Shown here in pieces: positions 17,801 through 25,183 of a stretch of 50,460 bases of DNA. Every line of letters starts with the position of its first letter. Positions within the stretch are counted from its first letter, which is position 1. The stretch spans positions 1 through 50,460 of the forward strand of contig CAIYDY010000076.1 in the NCBI GenBank assembly GCA_903925015.1. The letters run 5' to 3'. Both the position numbers and the translations under genes were made by a program. The notes under the pieces were generated by a model. The model had not been told where the DNA came from. It saw nothing but the letters and a program-made list of their open reading frames with translations, and did no database searches. The stretch is from an uncultured Acidobacteriia bacterium (GTDB lineage Bacteria; Acidobacteriota; Terriglobia; Bryobacterales; Bryobacteraceae).

Positions 17801-18222
17801 ACAACTCGCGGACCGGGCTTGGCAACGACCGCCCGAACGTGGTGATGGACAATCCGTATGCTGCGAGTCCGGGTTGCACCCCGGCTCCCTGCCACCTGTT
17901 GCTGAATTCGGCGGCATTTGCGCAGAACGCGGTGGGCACCTACGGCAACCTCGGCCGCAATGCACTGCGCGGACCGGGTTCCTTCTTCTTCGATACGTCC
18001 GTTAGCCGCATCTTCGCGGTCCGGGAGTGGTTGAAGCTGGAGGCCCGTGCGGAGGCGTTCAACATCCTGAACCACACCAACTTCGTGGGTGCGATCTCGC
18101 CCGCTGGTGGAAGTTCGTTCAGCACGGCATCGACGAATTTGAGTTCGTTGGCGTCATTCGGGAAGAACAACGGGGCGTTTGATCCGCGCATCTTCCAGTT
18201 CGCGGTGAAGCTGCACTTCTAG
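14866..18222 (+). CDS. Oar-like TonB-dependent receptor with carboxypeptidase-regulatory domain
   Basis: ATG 14866 gives 1118 residues with a signal peptide ending near SLRAQ. Residues about 37-110 form a carboxypeptidase-regulatory-like domain (GGQVTDSSGGSVVGAKITAT, LSNLPVGPYRLQVNAAGF). Residues about 125-250 are the plug region (INELPLNGRQATQLIL, YLLDGGDNTDAM, NVVTKSGGNSYHGDLFEYLR). The remainder is an outer-membrane barrel ending in the aromatic FQFAVKLHF. Acidobacteria carry many such receptors, thought to import large or scarce substrates, often glycans. The open frame extends upstream of 14866 but that stretch is antisense to the preceding gene. No TonB box was identified. Confidence 0.93.
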   Translation: MKIGSTARVWLAVSISFSIFLSQPASLRAQATAVAQIGGQVTDSSGGSVVGAKITATEMNRGIKHNATSDNSGAYTLSNLPVGPYRLQVNAAGFKEYVQTGLELQVGMTVQIDAHMQVGSVNETVEVTAEAALVETKETSVAQVIDERRINELPLNGRQATQLILISGGATYADSGDTGSKTFFSSTRISVAGGQGNGTAYLLDGGDNTDAMSNVNLPFPFPDALEEFSVETSAVSSKFGTHPGATVNVVTKSGGNSYHGDLFEYLRNGNVNARNFFAPTHDSLKRNQFGGTIGGRIIKDKLFFFAGTQPTRNRSNPPTSITHIPNAASLTGDFSSLTSTACNSKAIQLIDPNNGNAPFTGNQIPLSKLNPVAMKIATQYLPATSDPCGQVTYGIPVTGDENQVIGKVDWVRNDKDRMFFRYFIDSYKNPPVFDGKNLLTTTSPGNFELAQSATFGDTYAFGPNTVNSFHLTFSRIRDNRGPTDAPISPTALGVNIYSAVPNFLLLSVTGGFSTFCGTCAPGHFNDTSYQMADDVDIIRGKHEIAFGFNVLKTYNDTVSGFNENGNFTFNGSRTNLGLADFLTGNPNDFTQTNATPDDLRQWIMSFYVQDTWKISKKFTFNVGLRWEPTFSDPDKYKRGTSFNMAAFYANQHSTVVPNAPAGLFFDGDAGIPRGLWKGQKANFAPRVGMVFNPHGDGRDTLRVGASILYDSTETWFNERETTNPPIGTALDIPNPVGGFSNPYLNYAGGSPFPTNGKSIFPNYGVYINMPLAPKSTYVANWNISYQRQFLKDWVFSATYLGNKTTHLWIAHEVNAAQYIPGNCVAGQYGLTAAGPCSTTGNANFRRILYLANPTLGQSYASIDTADDGAVAHYNGLILSLQHRFAKNYTVLTNYTDSSCVSDFDFGAALAGSTNSQPNSRTADKAACIFDVRRNFNLSVVATSPKLAGVWANRVLGGWQIAPLIRAISGSPINVTSGIDNSRTGLGNDRPNVVMDNPYAASPGCTPAPCHLLLNSAAFAQNAVGTYGNLGRNALRGPGSFFFDTSVSRIFAVREWLKLEARAEAFNILNHTNFVGAISPAGGSSFSTASTNLSSLASFGKNNGAFDPRIFQFAVKLHF

Positions 18223-18230
18223 TTGCCCGC

Positions 18231-18258
18231 TTAGCAGTTGTGGACAAGCGCCAGGACC
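18231..18258 (+). repeat. Direct repeat copy 1 (partner at 19155-19183)
   Basis: This stretch begins TTAGCAGTTGTGG and ends GGACAAGCGCCAGGACC. It matches 19155-19183 at about 27 of 29 positions with one gap. The second copy is the 3' end of the lipase gene. Similarity resumes around 18268-18298 versus 19233-19270, with about 40 bases missing in this copy, so it looks like a shrunken duplicate of the lipase 3' end. Confidence 0.6.
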
Positions 18259-18290
18259 TTTCCGGATGACTCCGGGGGCCTGGCGCTTGT
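18244..18290 (+). terminator. Hairpin downstream of the TonB receptor gene
   Basis: ACAAGCGCCAGG and CCTGGCGCTTGT form a perfect 12-bp stem, with a smaller CCGGA/TCCGG stem inside the loop. It starts 22 bases after the TonB receptor stop. There is no proper T-run, so termination may be weak or the hairpin may protect the mRNA 3' end. It overlaps the direct repeat shared with the lipase gene. Confidence 0.5.
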
Positions 18291-18306
18291 TGTTGATGGG
18301 CAGGTG

Positions 18307-19053
18307 TTACGCGCGGCGACGGCGGGCGGCAAGGGCCGCTAGACCGGTGGCTGCGAAGAGGAACGAGGCAGGCTCCGGGGTACCCGAGGACGTATCCAAG
18401 ATCGTCTGTGACGGAACGGCGATGCCGACTGCGGATAGCTCGAGCTCATTTTCGCCACCGTTGAGCGTCAGGTAGCTCGGGGTGAAGCGGTAGTAGGAAT
18501 ACGAGGTGGAGAACTGGAAGTACTCCTCGTAGCCGATGTTCCCGGCCGTCGAGCCAAGGCCCGGTGTCAAGCTGTTGTTCAGCAGGGTCGGTGCGGTGCC
18601 GGTGAATTGGTTGAGCGTGAACGCGGCGTTGACTCCCGGTTGATCCGCCTCATTGACGCTGTGCGGGTTGAAAAGGGAGGTGAAACTGCTGCCGTCGTTG
18701 CTGCCGAGGATTTCATACTGGAAGACGTCCCAGGCATAACCTAAGTGGTCGATGTTGTCGAAGACGACGATGTGGTCCGTCGCAGTCCCGAACTGGACAT
18801 CGACCGGGCCCGCAAACCCGATAAAGCGGCGATAGTTGGCGGCCAGAAGAGTGGCGTTGGTGGGCGTGTAGGAGATGGTGCCGGTGAGATCCCTGATGAA
18901 GGTGCCGTATGTCGAAATTGTACTTGTGAAGTCTGATAGATTCGAGTCCTGGCCCTAGACGGTGGCGGCTTGGGAGCTGGAAGCTCCCGTGGCAAGCAGG
19001 CACGCGACCGCCACGAGGTGACCGCGAAAAACGCAGTGTTTGGTTCTTGACAT
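18307..19053 (-). pseudogene. PEP-CTERM protein gene interrupted by one in-frame amber codon
   Basis: From ATG 19053 one frame runs 249 codons to the stop at 18307, with a single TAG at 18955-18957 (codon 33). Before it is a complete signal peptide ending GASSSQAATV. After it, starting GQDSNLSDFTSTIST, the frame continues without further damage through FIGFAGPVDVQFGTATDHIV and EILGSNDGSSFTSLF, which read like a discoidin- or lectin-type beta protein. It ends in TPEPASFLFAATGLAALAAR plus arginines, a PEP-CTERM signal. A single nonsense change, for example from CAG or TGG, explains everything. Suppression, a very recent mutation or a sequencing error are all possible. Confidence 0.82.
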
Positions 19054-19146
19054 GGTTTGGGATAATCTTCCTCAGCGCAATAATACCAACAACTTCTGGG
19101 ATGGATTGTAAAGTTTCAGGGAATTCTTACGCCCTGAAATAGTGCC

Positions 19147-19722
19147 CTAGCTATTTAGCAGCTGGTGGACAAGCGCCAGGACCCTGTGGTCGCGGAGCAT
19201 CCAGGCGTGGGCGGCGACGTCGACGCGGTGGGTGCTGCTTCCGGGGAGCCTGGCGCTCGCCGTTGGCAGGATCATCAGGTCGTAGGGAGTCCAGATCGAC
19301 GCCACTTTGAGGTGGCCGAGGCGGTGGACGTCGTGGTTGAGATCTTTTAGAAACGTGCTGCGGGGGCGCATCTGGCGGGCACCGTGGCGGGGTAGCAGGT
19401 GCGCTGTCAGGGTGCCGCCGTGTGGCGAACCGATGGTGATCAAGCGATGGGTACGGTCAAGGCCCCCCAGGCGTTGCAGGTAGTATCGGGCGACAATGCC
19501 GCCCATGCTGAAGCCGACGATGTCGATGGGCTGGTGGGGTGCGACGTGGGTTTCGATGTAGTTGGCCGCCTGTTTGGCGAGGTGCTCCAATGGGGCTTGG
19601 CCGCCGTTCGGGACGAAATCGAAGGCGTGGGTTTCGCGGCCGTCGGTGTCAAGTTTTGCCACCAGATGGCGGAAAAGGCGGGCCCTGTCGCCGAGTCCGT
19701 GCAGCAGAATCACCGGATTCAT
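19147..19722 (-). CDS. Alpha/beta hydrolase, small lipase-like
   Basis: This 191-residue protein has the lipase pattern. VILLHGLGDRARLFRHL carries the oxyanion 'HG' loop. DIVGFSMGGIVARYYLQR has the GxSxG nucleophile elbow. ITIGSPHGGTLTAHL and WTPYDLMILP supply the likely Asp, and a final HAWMLRDHRV region supplies the His. It resembles bacterial triacylglycerol lipases and esterases of the LipA/PHB-depolymerase-like type. No signal peptide is visible, so a cytoplasmic esterase is likely. Its last 29 bases are duplicated at 18231-18258. The divergent YihY gene begins 30 bases from its start. Confidence 0.87.
   Translation of the reverse strand: MNPVILLHGLGDRARLFRHLVAKLDTDGRETHAFDFVPNGGQAPLEHLAKQAANYIETHVAPHQPIDIVGFSMGGIVARYYLQRLGGLDRTHRLITIGSPHGGTLTAHLLPRHGARQMRPRSTFLKDLNHDVHRLGHLKVASIWTPYDLMILPTASARLPGSSTHRVDVAAHAWMLRDHRVLALVHQLLNS
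19155..19183 (+). repeat. Direct repeat copy 2 (partner at 18231-18258)
   Basis: This copy is the last codons of the lipase gene on the minus strand, coding VLALVHQLLN. The matching 28 bases at 18231-18258 lie 924 bases away on the other side of the broken PEP-CTERM gene. Identity is about 27/29. Confidence 0.6.
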
Positions 19723-19752
19723 TTGTTTCCGTCATGATACCGGAGAGCGGGT

Positions 19753-20637
19753 GTGACAAGATTGGGGAGCGTGGGTATCATTCTACGGAAATTTCCGTGG
19801 CTTTTGCGTCGGTCGCTGCTGGCGGCGATCGACGACGGACTGTTTGCTGCGGCAAAGGGTGCCGCGTACTCTGCGCTATTGTCCTTCTTTCCCGTGCTGA
19901 CGTCCGCAGCCACCATCTTTGTCCAGACACGGGCGCACTATGTGCAGCAGAATATCGCGACGTTCCTGCGGGAGATTCTGCCGCCCGGAACCGAGGACGT
20001 CGTGCTGCAGCAGTTCCGGGAACGCGGCCAGCGGCCGACATCGCTGATCGTGATTGCACTGGTGCTATCGCTGTGGGCGGCGTCGAGCGTGATCAAGAGC
20101 CTGATCGACGGGTTCAACGCGGCGTACAGGGTGCCGCAAAGTCGTTCGATGCTGGCGCATATCGGGATGGGCCTGGGGCTGGTGATTTTCGCGGGGATTC
20201 CGCTGTTGGGCGCCTCCGCGCTGATTTTCTTCGGCGGTGCGATTGAGGCAGCCGTGTTGCGCGTCCTGGACGTGGATCCCGTTCTGAACCCCCTGACGGG
20301 TTCCTGGTTGCTGCTTTCGAGGGTGATGCGCTGGGTGGTTGCCTATGGGGCAACGGCGAGCTTCACGGCGATCCTGTACTACTACGGGCCGTACCGGCAG
20401 CAGCGTTGGCGCATGGTGTGGCCGGGGGCATTGGTGGCGACCACGTTGTCGATGCTGGCGAATTTGGGTTTCGGCTGGTATGTGCGGAATATTACGAACT
20501 ACAACCTGTTGTACGGTAGCGTCGGCAGCAGCATCGCGCTGCTCTCGTGGATGTATATCTTGGCGCTGATCGCGCTCTATGGCTGCGAGTTCAATGCCGA
20601 GGCGGAGCGGTTGGTGGTGGCGCTGGGAAAGGGTTAG
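19753..20637 (+). CDS. YihY/BrkB-family inner membrane protein
   Basis: A 294-residue protein with six hydrophobic segments and the YihY signature. GAAYSALLSFFPVLTSAATI is the 'A-S--F---P' first helix. It is followed by RGQRPTSLIVIALVLSLWAA, SVIKSLIDGFNAAYRVPQSR and YGPYRQQRWRMVWPGALVAT, then YGSVGSSIALLSWMYILALI. The family was once called RNase BN, but that activity belongs to another protein; members are inner-membrane proteins of unclear role. The start is GTG 19753. Its TAG overlaps the TAA of the convergent BamE-like gene. Confidence 0.88.
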   Translation: MTRLGSVGIILRKFPWLLRRSLLAAIDDGLFAAAKGAAYSALLSFFPVLTSAATIFVQTRAHYVQQNIATFLREILPPGTEDVVLQQFRERGQRPTSLIVIALVLSLWAASSVIKSLIDGFNAAYRVPQSRSMLAHIGMGLGLVIFAGIPLLGASALIFFGGAIEAAVLRVLDVDPVLNPLTGSWLLLSRVMRWVVAYGATASFTAILYYYGPYRQQRWRMVWPGALVATTLSMLANLGFGWYVRNITNYNLLYGSVGSSIALLSWMYILALIALYGCEFNAEAERLVVALGKG

Positions 20638-21473
20638 GGGACGACGGTCCTCGGGGCCGTTTCGCTGCCCAGGCCAGCGTATTGGTCTTTCACCTTCACG
20701 ACTTTGTTGCCCTTGAAGGTGATGAAGGTCACCTTGCCAGGAGGTTGGCCGTAGATCCAGTCCTCCAAGTCCTCACCGTCCTTAGTCTCGCGGTATTTGC
20801 GGATGGGATTGCCGAGGGTCAGTTTGACTTGGTCGCGGTCCATGCCCTCGGTGACGCGCTTTTCGGCGATCGCCTTCTGCATTTCCGGGGAGAGGGTCTC
20901 GGAATACAGTTTTGCGGCTGAGCGGAGGTCGAAATCCATCAGGGGCAACAGGATTTTCTTCACGTCCGCCGAGGTGACGTTCTCCATCGGCTTGTGGAAG
21001 TTGATTTCGATGCTGGTGCCTGTCGATGCGGCGTAATCGCCGTTGCCGACCGGTCGACCCGCGCCGCCCATCCCGACCTCGATGTGGTCGTACCACTTTT
21101 TGCCGCTCTTCAAGCCGCCGTTGATTTCAAGTACGAGCTTGTCGCCTTCAAACGCGACGTGGGTGATCTTGACCTGGTCGCCGACGCGGGCCGCAGTCGC
21201 TCCACCTTGTGACATTCGCTGCCATAGGCCTTTGTCCCAAGTGCCGTCGATATCGAAATCCAGTGGTTTCTTGGAGCGGGGGATGTAAGTTTTTGCCTTG
21301 GCGTATTCCGCCGAGAGGCCGCGGAGGATCTCGATTTTCTCGTCCTCAGTAAGCTTGTCGTGGCTGGGAAGGACGCCGCCTTGGGCGAGTCCAGCCGCTA
21401 GGATTAGGCAAAGGGCGCTTCGGAGGGCTCGTCCAGGAGCGTGGTTCGGCCCTTTGAGACCGGCACTTTCCAC
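20634..21473 (-). CDS. Exported protein with C-terminal BamE/SmpA-like domain
   Basis: The protein has a signal-like segment (RALRSALCLILAAGLAQGG), a central beta-rich region (WDKGLWQRMSQGG, KITHVAFEGDKLVLEING) and a C-terminal SmpA/OmlA pattern: TEGMDRDQVKLTLGNPIRKY, then EDWIYGQPPGKVTFITFKG. In BamE-type proteins this domain scaffolds outer-membrane assembly; here it is fused to about 180 extra residues, so the role is unknown. The start is unclear. GTG 21473 gives 279 residues and overlaps the CPBP gene by 70 bases; no ATG lies close. The open frame continues far upstream, but that is antisense or alternate-frame shadow of the CPBP gene. Confidence 0.7.
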   Translation of the reverse strand: MESAGLKGPNHAPGRALRSALCLILAAGLAQGGVLPSHDKLTEDEKIEILRGLSAEYAKAKTYIPRSKKPLDFDIDGTWDKGLWQRMSQGGATAARVGDQVKITHVAFEGDKLVLEINGGLKSGKKWYDHIEVGMGGAGRPVGNGDYAASTGTSIEINFHKPMENVTSADVKKILLPLMDFDLRSAAKLYSETLSPEMQKAIAEKRVTEGMDRDQVKLTLGNPIRKYRETKDGEDLEDWIYGQPPGKVTFITFKGNKVVKVKDQYAGLGSETAPRTVVP

Positions 21474-22276
21474 ACTGCCAACGCCAGCAGCATCACCACG
21501 GCGGACGTGAGGATGCTGGCCTCCGGGCCATAGTCGCCACCGCTCCAAAGTTTTCCGGCTTTCCATACGAGCTTGTACCCCGTCACTCTGATTGTAAGAC
21601 CGCTGAGATCGACTCCGAGGAACGGAAGTACAAGATTCCATGCAAAATGCATGCCGATGGGCAGCCAGAGGTCGCGCGAACGGTAAACGGCCCCTCCGAA
21701 AAGGATTCCGAAGAGCGCGGTGTTGACGATTCCGAGGGTGGAGGCACCGGGATTGATCAGGTGCGCCACGCCGAAGAGCGCTCCGGTAGCAAGAATGGAG
21801 GCCCAAGTGCCGTAGCCGCGCATGAGGAATTGGAGGGGGAAGCCGCGAAAGGCGATCTCCTCCCCCATGGCACCGCAAAACAGGAGGACGGGCATGAAGA
21901 GGGTGCCGCGCCAGGAAATGTCCGGGTTGGCGATCTTTTCAAATGAGGCAAGACCGAGGGGAATGGTGGGGAGGATGACGAGTGCCGCCGCAGCCGATCC
22001 AAGACCAATTCCAGTGAGGAGGTTGCGGCGGGATCCCGGGAGCCAGTCGAGACCGAGATCGGCGAGGCCGCCGGATTCGTAGATTGCCATGCAGAGGGAA
22101 TTTCCCAGAGCGGCCGCCAAGAGCAGGGGTACGGTGAGTCCGACCATTTCGCCGGCGATGGAGCGGCCGATCGGGGTGAGGATTTGGGCCAGGATCCAGG
22201 ACATGAAAACGCAAGTTGCCGCACCCAGCAGGGGGCGCAGTGGATCGCGTCTTCGTGTCGGGGCCGGTTCCGGCAT
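21404..22276 (-). CDS. CPBP-family (Rce1-like) intramembrane protease
   Basis: ATG 22276 gives 290 residues with about eight hydrophobic segments. The three CPBP motifs are complete: EEIAFRG (Glu-Glu and Arg), FGVAHLI (His) and HFAWNL (His and Asn). Together they form the catalytic metal-binding site within the membrane. Family members process CAAX proteins or peptides; the bacterial substrates are mostly unknown. It starts 2 bases after the stop of the GHMP kinase and overlaps the BamE-like gene, so the three are one operon. Confidence 0.9.
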   Translation of the reverse strand: MPEPAPTRRRDPLRPLLGAATCVFMSWILAQILTPIGRSIAGEMVGLTVPLLLAAALGNSLCMAIYESGGLADLGLDWLPGSRRNLLTGIGLGSAAAALVILPTIPLGLASFEKIANPDISWRGTLFMPVLLFCGAMGEEIAFRGFPLQFLMRGYGTWASILATGALFGVAHLINPGASTLGIVNTALFGILFGGAVYRSRDLWLPIGMHFAWNLVLPFLGVDLSGLTIRVTGYKLVWKAGKLWSGGDYGPEASILTSAVVMLLALAVWKVPVSKGRTTLLDEPSEAPFA

Positions 22277-22278
22277 GG

Positions 22279-23322
22279 TCAGGCTTGGCCGGAGGCGGCG
22301 GTTTTGGCAGGGGTGGACTTGGTCACCTTGACCTGAACGCCCTTGGGTGCCACCTTGGCATCCAGAACCTGGGCACCTGATTGCGCAACCACGTCGGCAA
22401 CACGCTGTTTGGCGTCGGGTTCCACCAGGAACACGACACAACCGCCGCCGCCCGCGCCGCAGACCTTGGCTGCGGTGCTGCCGGCGTTGCGGGTCACGGT
22501 GATCAGGTTGTCGATCAGATCGGTGGTGATGGTGGGGATGTTTTCGCGGCGGCTGACCCAATCCGCGCGCATCAGGCGGGCGGCTTCGGGCCAATCGTGG
22601 CGGTCGAGCGCATTGCGCATTTGGCAGGCGAGGCTGGCGATGTTGGCGAAATTGCGGTGCACGGTCTTGTCGCCGTCGATGTGCGCCTTCATCACTTCCC
22701 AATTGTTGATGCCGGAATTGCGGGGCACGCCGGTGTAGGCGAGGACGAAGCGCTGGTCCAACTCCTCGGCGGAAACGGCGAGGCCGTGCCGGGTGATCCC
22801 GGCGGGGCTCAGTTCAATGGCCGAAACACCGCCGTACATGGCGGGGTAGTAGTCCTGCGCTCCTGTGGGGACGCGGATCACCTGGGCTTCCACGTTTTGG
22901 ACGATTTCGCGGAGCTTTTCCAGCTTGTAACCGCTTCCCGTGAGCTTGTTGAGCGCCGAGGCCACGGAGATCATCAGAGCCGACGAGCCCGAGATGCCAG
23001 CGCCGGCGGGAGCTTCGGAATGCGATTCCATCTCGAAGCCACCCACTGGTGCGAAGAACTTCACGAGCAGGGCTAGCAGCGTCAACTCGTAGCGGGGGGC
23101 GGAACGGAGTTCGTCGAGGGATTCGAAGGTCTCGCTCACCCCCAGGTCTCGGGAGCGGAGAACGATCCGGCTGTCGGGGCGGGTCGTGATATCGCAATAG
23201 GTGTAACGGTTGACCGCGAAGTTCACCGTGACAGCGTTGTCATGGAAGAGGTAGAGCGGCCAGATGTCGAGTGTTGCGCCTGCCAAGTCTACACGGCAGG
23301 GCGCTTTGGTGGTAATACGCAT
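22279..23322 (-). CDS. GHMP-family sugar kinase (heptose-7-phosphate kinase-like)
   Basis: From ATG 23322 the product is 347 residues. TKAPCRVDLAGATLDIWPLY is motif 1 (substrate binding). EAPAGAGISGSSALMISVAS is motif 2, the ATP loop (P-x3-G-x-G-S-S). AAKVCGAGGGGCVVFLVE is motif 3. The arrangement is closest to D-glycero-D-manno-heptose 7-phosphate 1-kinase (HddA) and L-fucokinase-like proteins. It probably phosphorylates a sugar that ends in a nucleotide-activated surface component. Further heptose genes were not found nearby. It is first in an operon with the CPBP and BamE-like genes. The upstream extension to 23391 lacks conserved sequence. Confidence 0.88.
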   Translation of the reverse strand: MRITTKAPCRVDLAGATLDIWPLYLFHDNAVTVNFAVNRYTYCDITTRPDSRIVLRSRDLGVSETFESLDELRSAPRYELTLLALLVKFFAPVGGFEMESHSEAPAGAGISGSSALMISVASALNKLTGSGYKLEKLREIVQNVEAQVIRVPTGAQDYYPAMYGGVSAIELSPAGITRHGLAVSAEELDQRFVLAYTGVPRNSGINNWEVMKAHIDGDKTVHRNFANIASLACQMRNALDRHDWPEAARLMRADWVSRRENIPTITTDLIDNLITVTRNAGSTAAKVCGAGGGGCVVFLVEPDAKQRVADVVAQSGAQVLDAKVAPKGVQVKVTKSTPAKTAASGQA

Positions 23323-23379
23323 TTTTGGAGCGGGGAATACACGAACATAGCATATAGATAGGCGACAGGAGGCTTGAAC

Positions 23380-23874
23380 ATGGCAGTGCAACGCATACTT
23401 CAGCTGGGCGATCCGGTGCTCCGGCTCATATCGACGGCGGTTTTGGATGGTGAAACGGCTCGGACGACGTTGGCGGACCTACGGGACACGCTGCACGACT
23501 TCCAGGCCCGGCATGGCTTCGGGCGTGGCATCAGCGCGATCCAAATTGGGCGGCCGGAGCGCATCATTTACATCGAATTCGAGGGTGTGGCCTACGAACT
23601 GGTGAATCCGCAGTGGCAGTTCCTCAGTCCCGAGAAGTTCGTGCTTTGGGACGATTGCTTCTCGTTCCCGGAGATATTGGTGCTCCTGGAACGGTCCGAG
23701 CATGTGAAACTACACCACGCAGGGGGCACGCTGGAGGCCAGGGGTTCATTCGCGGAGCTTCTGCAGCATGAAATGGACCATTTGGACGGCATTCTGGCAG
23801 TGGACAGGGCGCTTACGGGCAACAGCTTGGCCACGCGTACGGAATGGCTGCGGCAGCAGGCGGAAGCGCGATAG
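23380..23874 (+). CDS. Divergent peptide deformylase-like metalloprotein
   Basis: ATG 23380 has a strong ACAGGAGG upstream; the product is 164 residues, normal deformylase length. The three deformylase motifs are present but altered. Motif 1 reads [10 protein letters not shown] instead of G-G-LAA-Q. Motif 2 reads DDCFSFP instead of EGCLS, keeping the Cys metal ligand but losing the first Glu-Gly. Motif 3 reads [11 protein letters not shown], keeping both His ligands and the catalytic Glu. A metal site is therefore intact, but substrate preference may differ from removing formyl groups off new proteins. It is divergent from the GHMP kinase and 10 bases before an isomerase gene. Confidence 0.85.
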   Translation: MAVQRILQLGDPVLRLISTAVLDGETARTTLADLRDTLHDFQARHGFGRGISAIQIGRPERIIYIEFEGVAYELVNPQWQFLSPEKFVLWDDCFSFPEILVLLERSEHVKLHHAGGTLEARGSFAELLQHEMDHLDGILAVDRALTGNSLATRTEWLRQQAEAR

Positions 23875-23884
23875 GCTGGAAATC

Positions 23885-24799
23885 ATGCAACTCGGTTTTG
23901 TCACGGCGATAGTCCCGGAGCTCCCGCTCGCGGATGTCCTCTCCCTGGCCCGTACGGTGGGCTACGACTGCGTGGAGGTGATGTGCTGGCCCCCGGGCAA
24001 GGCGGAACGGCGCTATGCCGGTGTGACCCATCTGGACGCCACGTCCTTCGACGCGGCGGCGGTACAGGACTTGGTGGCGGCGAGCGGCGTTTCGCTGAGC
24101 AGTCTGGGGTACTACCCGAATCCGCTGGCGCCGGACGAAGCGGAATCGGCGGTGGCGATTGGCCATATCCGGCAGGTGATTGTGGCGGCGCGGGCGCTGG
24201 ACTTGGACTGCGTGACCACGTTTGTGGGACGGGACTGGACAAAATCCGTCGATGCGAACTGGCCTCGGTTCCTGGAGGTTTGGCGCCCGCTGATGGCGTT
24301 TGCGGAGGACCACGGGGTCAAAATTGGCATCGAGAACTGCCCGATGTCGTTCACGCGCGATGAATGGCCGGGTGGAAAGAACCTCGCCACGAGCCCTGCG
24401 ATCTGGCGGCGGATGTTCGAGGCGATTCCGAGTGCGAACTTCGGGCTGAACTACGACCCGTCGCACATGGTCTGGCAGCAGATGGACTATCTGGCACCGA
24501 TGCGCGAGTTCGCGTCGCGGCTGTTCCGCGTGCATCTGAAGGACGCGCGGGTGGACCGGCACAAGCTGGACCAGGTGGGGATCATGGGGCATCCGCTGGA
24601 ATACCACACGCCGAAGCTGCCGGGGTTGGGTGACGTGGATTGGGGTCGCTTCTTTTCCGTGCTGGGGGATACGGGTTATACGGGCCCCGTTTGCGTGGAG
24701 GTGGAGGACCGTGCGTATGAGGGAAGTTTGGATATGCGCCGACGTTCCCTGGTCCAGAGCCACGACTATGTAAGACAGTTTATCGGTCGTACAGCCTAG
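23885..24799 (+). CDS. Sugar phosphate isomerase/epimerase (TIM barrel)
   Basis: A 304-residue protein from ATG 23885 with the AP-endonuclease-2/xylose-isomerase-like fold. Recognisable blocks are [56 protein letters not shown] (Glu ligand), [20 protein letters not shown] (Asp-x-x-His), [17 protein letters not shown] (His) and [15 protein letters not shown] (Glu). All expected metal ligands are there and no signal peptide is present, so it is cytoplasmic, unlike the paralogue at 13491. The exact sugar is unknown. It probably shares a transcript with the deformylase-like gene and ends at the terminator 24825-24864. Confidence 0.92.
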   Translation: MQLGFVTAIVPELPLADVLSLARTVGYDCVEVMCWPPGKAERRYAGVTHLDATSFDAAAVQDLVAASGVSLSSLGYYPNPLAPDEAESAVAIGHIRQVIVAARALDLDCVTTFVGRDWTKSVDANWPRFLEVWRPLMAFAEDHGVKIGIENCPMSFTRDEWPGGKNLATSPAIWRRMFEAIPSANFGLNYDPSHMVWQQMDYLAPMREFASRLFRVHLKDARVDRHKLDQVGIMGHPLEYHTPKLPGLGDVDWGRFFSVLGDTGYTGPVCVEVEDRAYEGSLDMRRRSLVQSHDYVRQFIGRTA

Positions 24800-24824
24800 A
24801 GACTAAAGTAAGTCTGGGTCGATT

Positions 24825-24864
24825 AAAAGGGCCGGTTCCGGGGTTACCCGGGACCGGCCCTTTT
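24825..24864 (+). terminator. Rho-independent terminator after the isomerase gene
   Basis: AAAAGGGCCGGT pairs perfectly with ACCGGCCCTTTT, the stem being extended by CCGGG/CCCGG with one mismatch. The T-run continues as TTTTCTTGTT. Placed 26 bases after the stop, it isolates the peptide gene and CHAT operon from the upstream genes. Confidence 0.9.
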
Positions 24865-24978
24865 CTTGTTGCGTCCGCGCGTACGGACCTAAAAGATTTT
24901 GGCCGCGGTTGCTCGATTTCTTCGCTTGTGGGTTAGGAGCCTACACACGGGATTGACCCCCGAAGAAAGGAGAACTAT

Positions 24979-25050
24979 ATGGCTGACATCCTTATAGCTC
25001 TTGCCGCAATCGTTGACGCGATTGTCCAGCAAGACTCTGGCACGCCTTAA
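24979..25050 (+). CDS. Small ORF, 23-residue hydrophobic/amphipathic peptide
   Basis: An ATG with an excellent AAAGGAGAA eight bases upstream begins a 23-codon frame: MADILIALAAIVDAIV followed by QQDSGTP and TAA. The first 16 residues could form one amphipathic or membrane-inserting helix with two Asp on it. The rest is polar. Size and pattern recall type I toxins or membrane-active signal peptides, but no family was recognised. It sits between a strong terminator and the promoter of the CHAT protease gene, so it is transcribed separately or with a long leader. It could be a signal or substrate for the CHAT system; that is speculation. Confidence 0.55.
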   Translation: MADILIALAAIVDAIVQQDSGTP

Positions 25051-25148
25051 TCGACGGCCCGAACACGCGCCAGGAAGGCCGGAGGTCGAACCGGAGGGTA
25101 GGAGCCCAACGGGACGGCCAAAGGCCTTGCTGTTCGCAACATAAACTT

Positions 25149-25176
25149 TTGACGGTCAAATTCCGTCGGGTACAAT
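25149..25176 (+). promoter_or_regulatory. Promoter of the CHAT operon, probably leaderless
   Basis: TTGACG (25149-25154) and TACAAT (25171-25176) are 16 bases apart. The -10 box ends 7 bases before ATG 25184, so transcription should begin at or next to the start codon. No Shine-Dalgarno sequence precedes the ATG (CGCAGAA), which agrees with leaderless translation. Confidence 0.6.
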
Positions 25177-25183
25177 CGCAGAA

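Larger units (their letters stand above)
24865..25183 (+). other. Long gene-poor spacer between the terminator and the CHAT gene
   Basis: Apart from the terminator and the 23-codon ORF at 24979-25050, this stretch holds GTCCG/CGGAC arms at 24873-24888 and a GGCC-AAA-GGCC mini-hairpin near 25112-25122. The promoter of the CHAT gene lies at its end. No tRNA or known riboswitch was recognised. A G-rich tract (GGCCGGAGGTCGAACCGGAG) just after the small ORF may fold. Confidence 0.5.

Noticed and set aside
16192-18075. 627-codon minus-strand frame opposite the TonB receptor
   Set aside because: Antisense shadow; composition is Arg/Val/Gly-rich without domains, while the plus strand is a convincing receptor.
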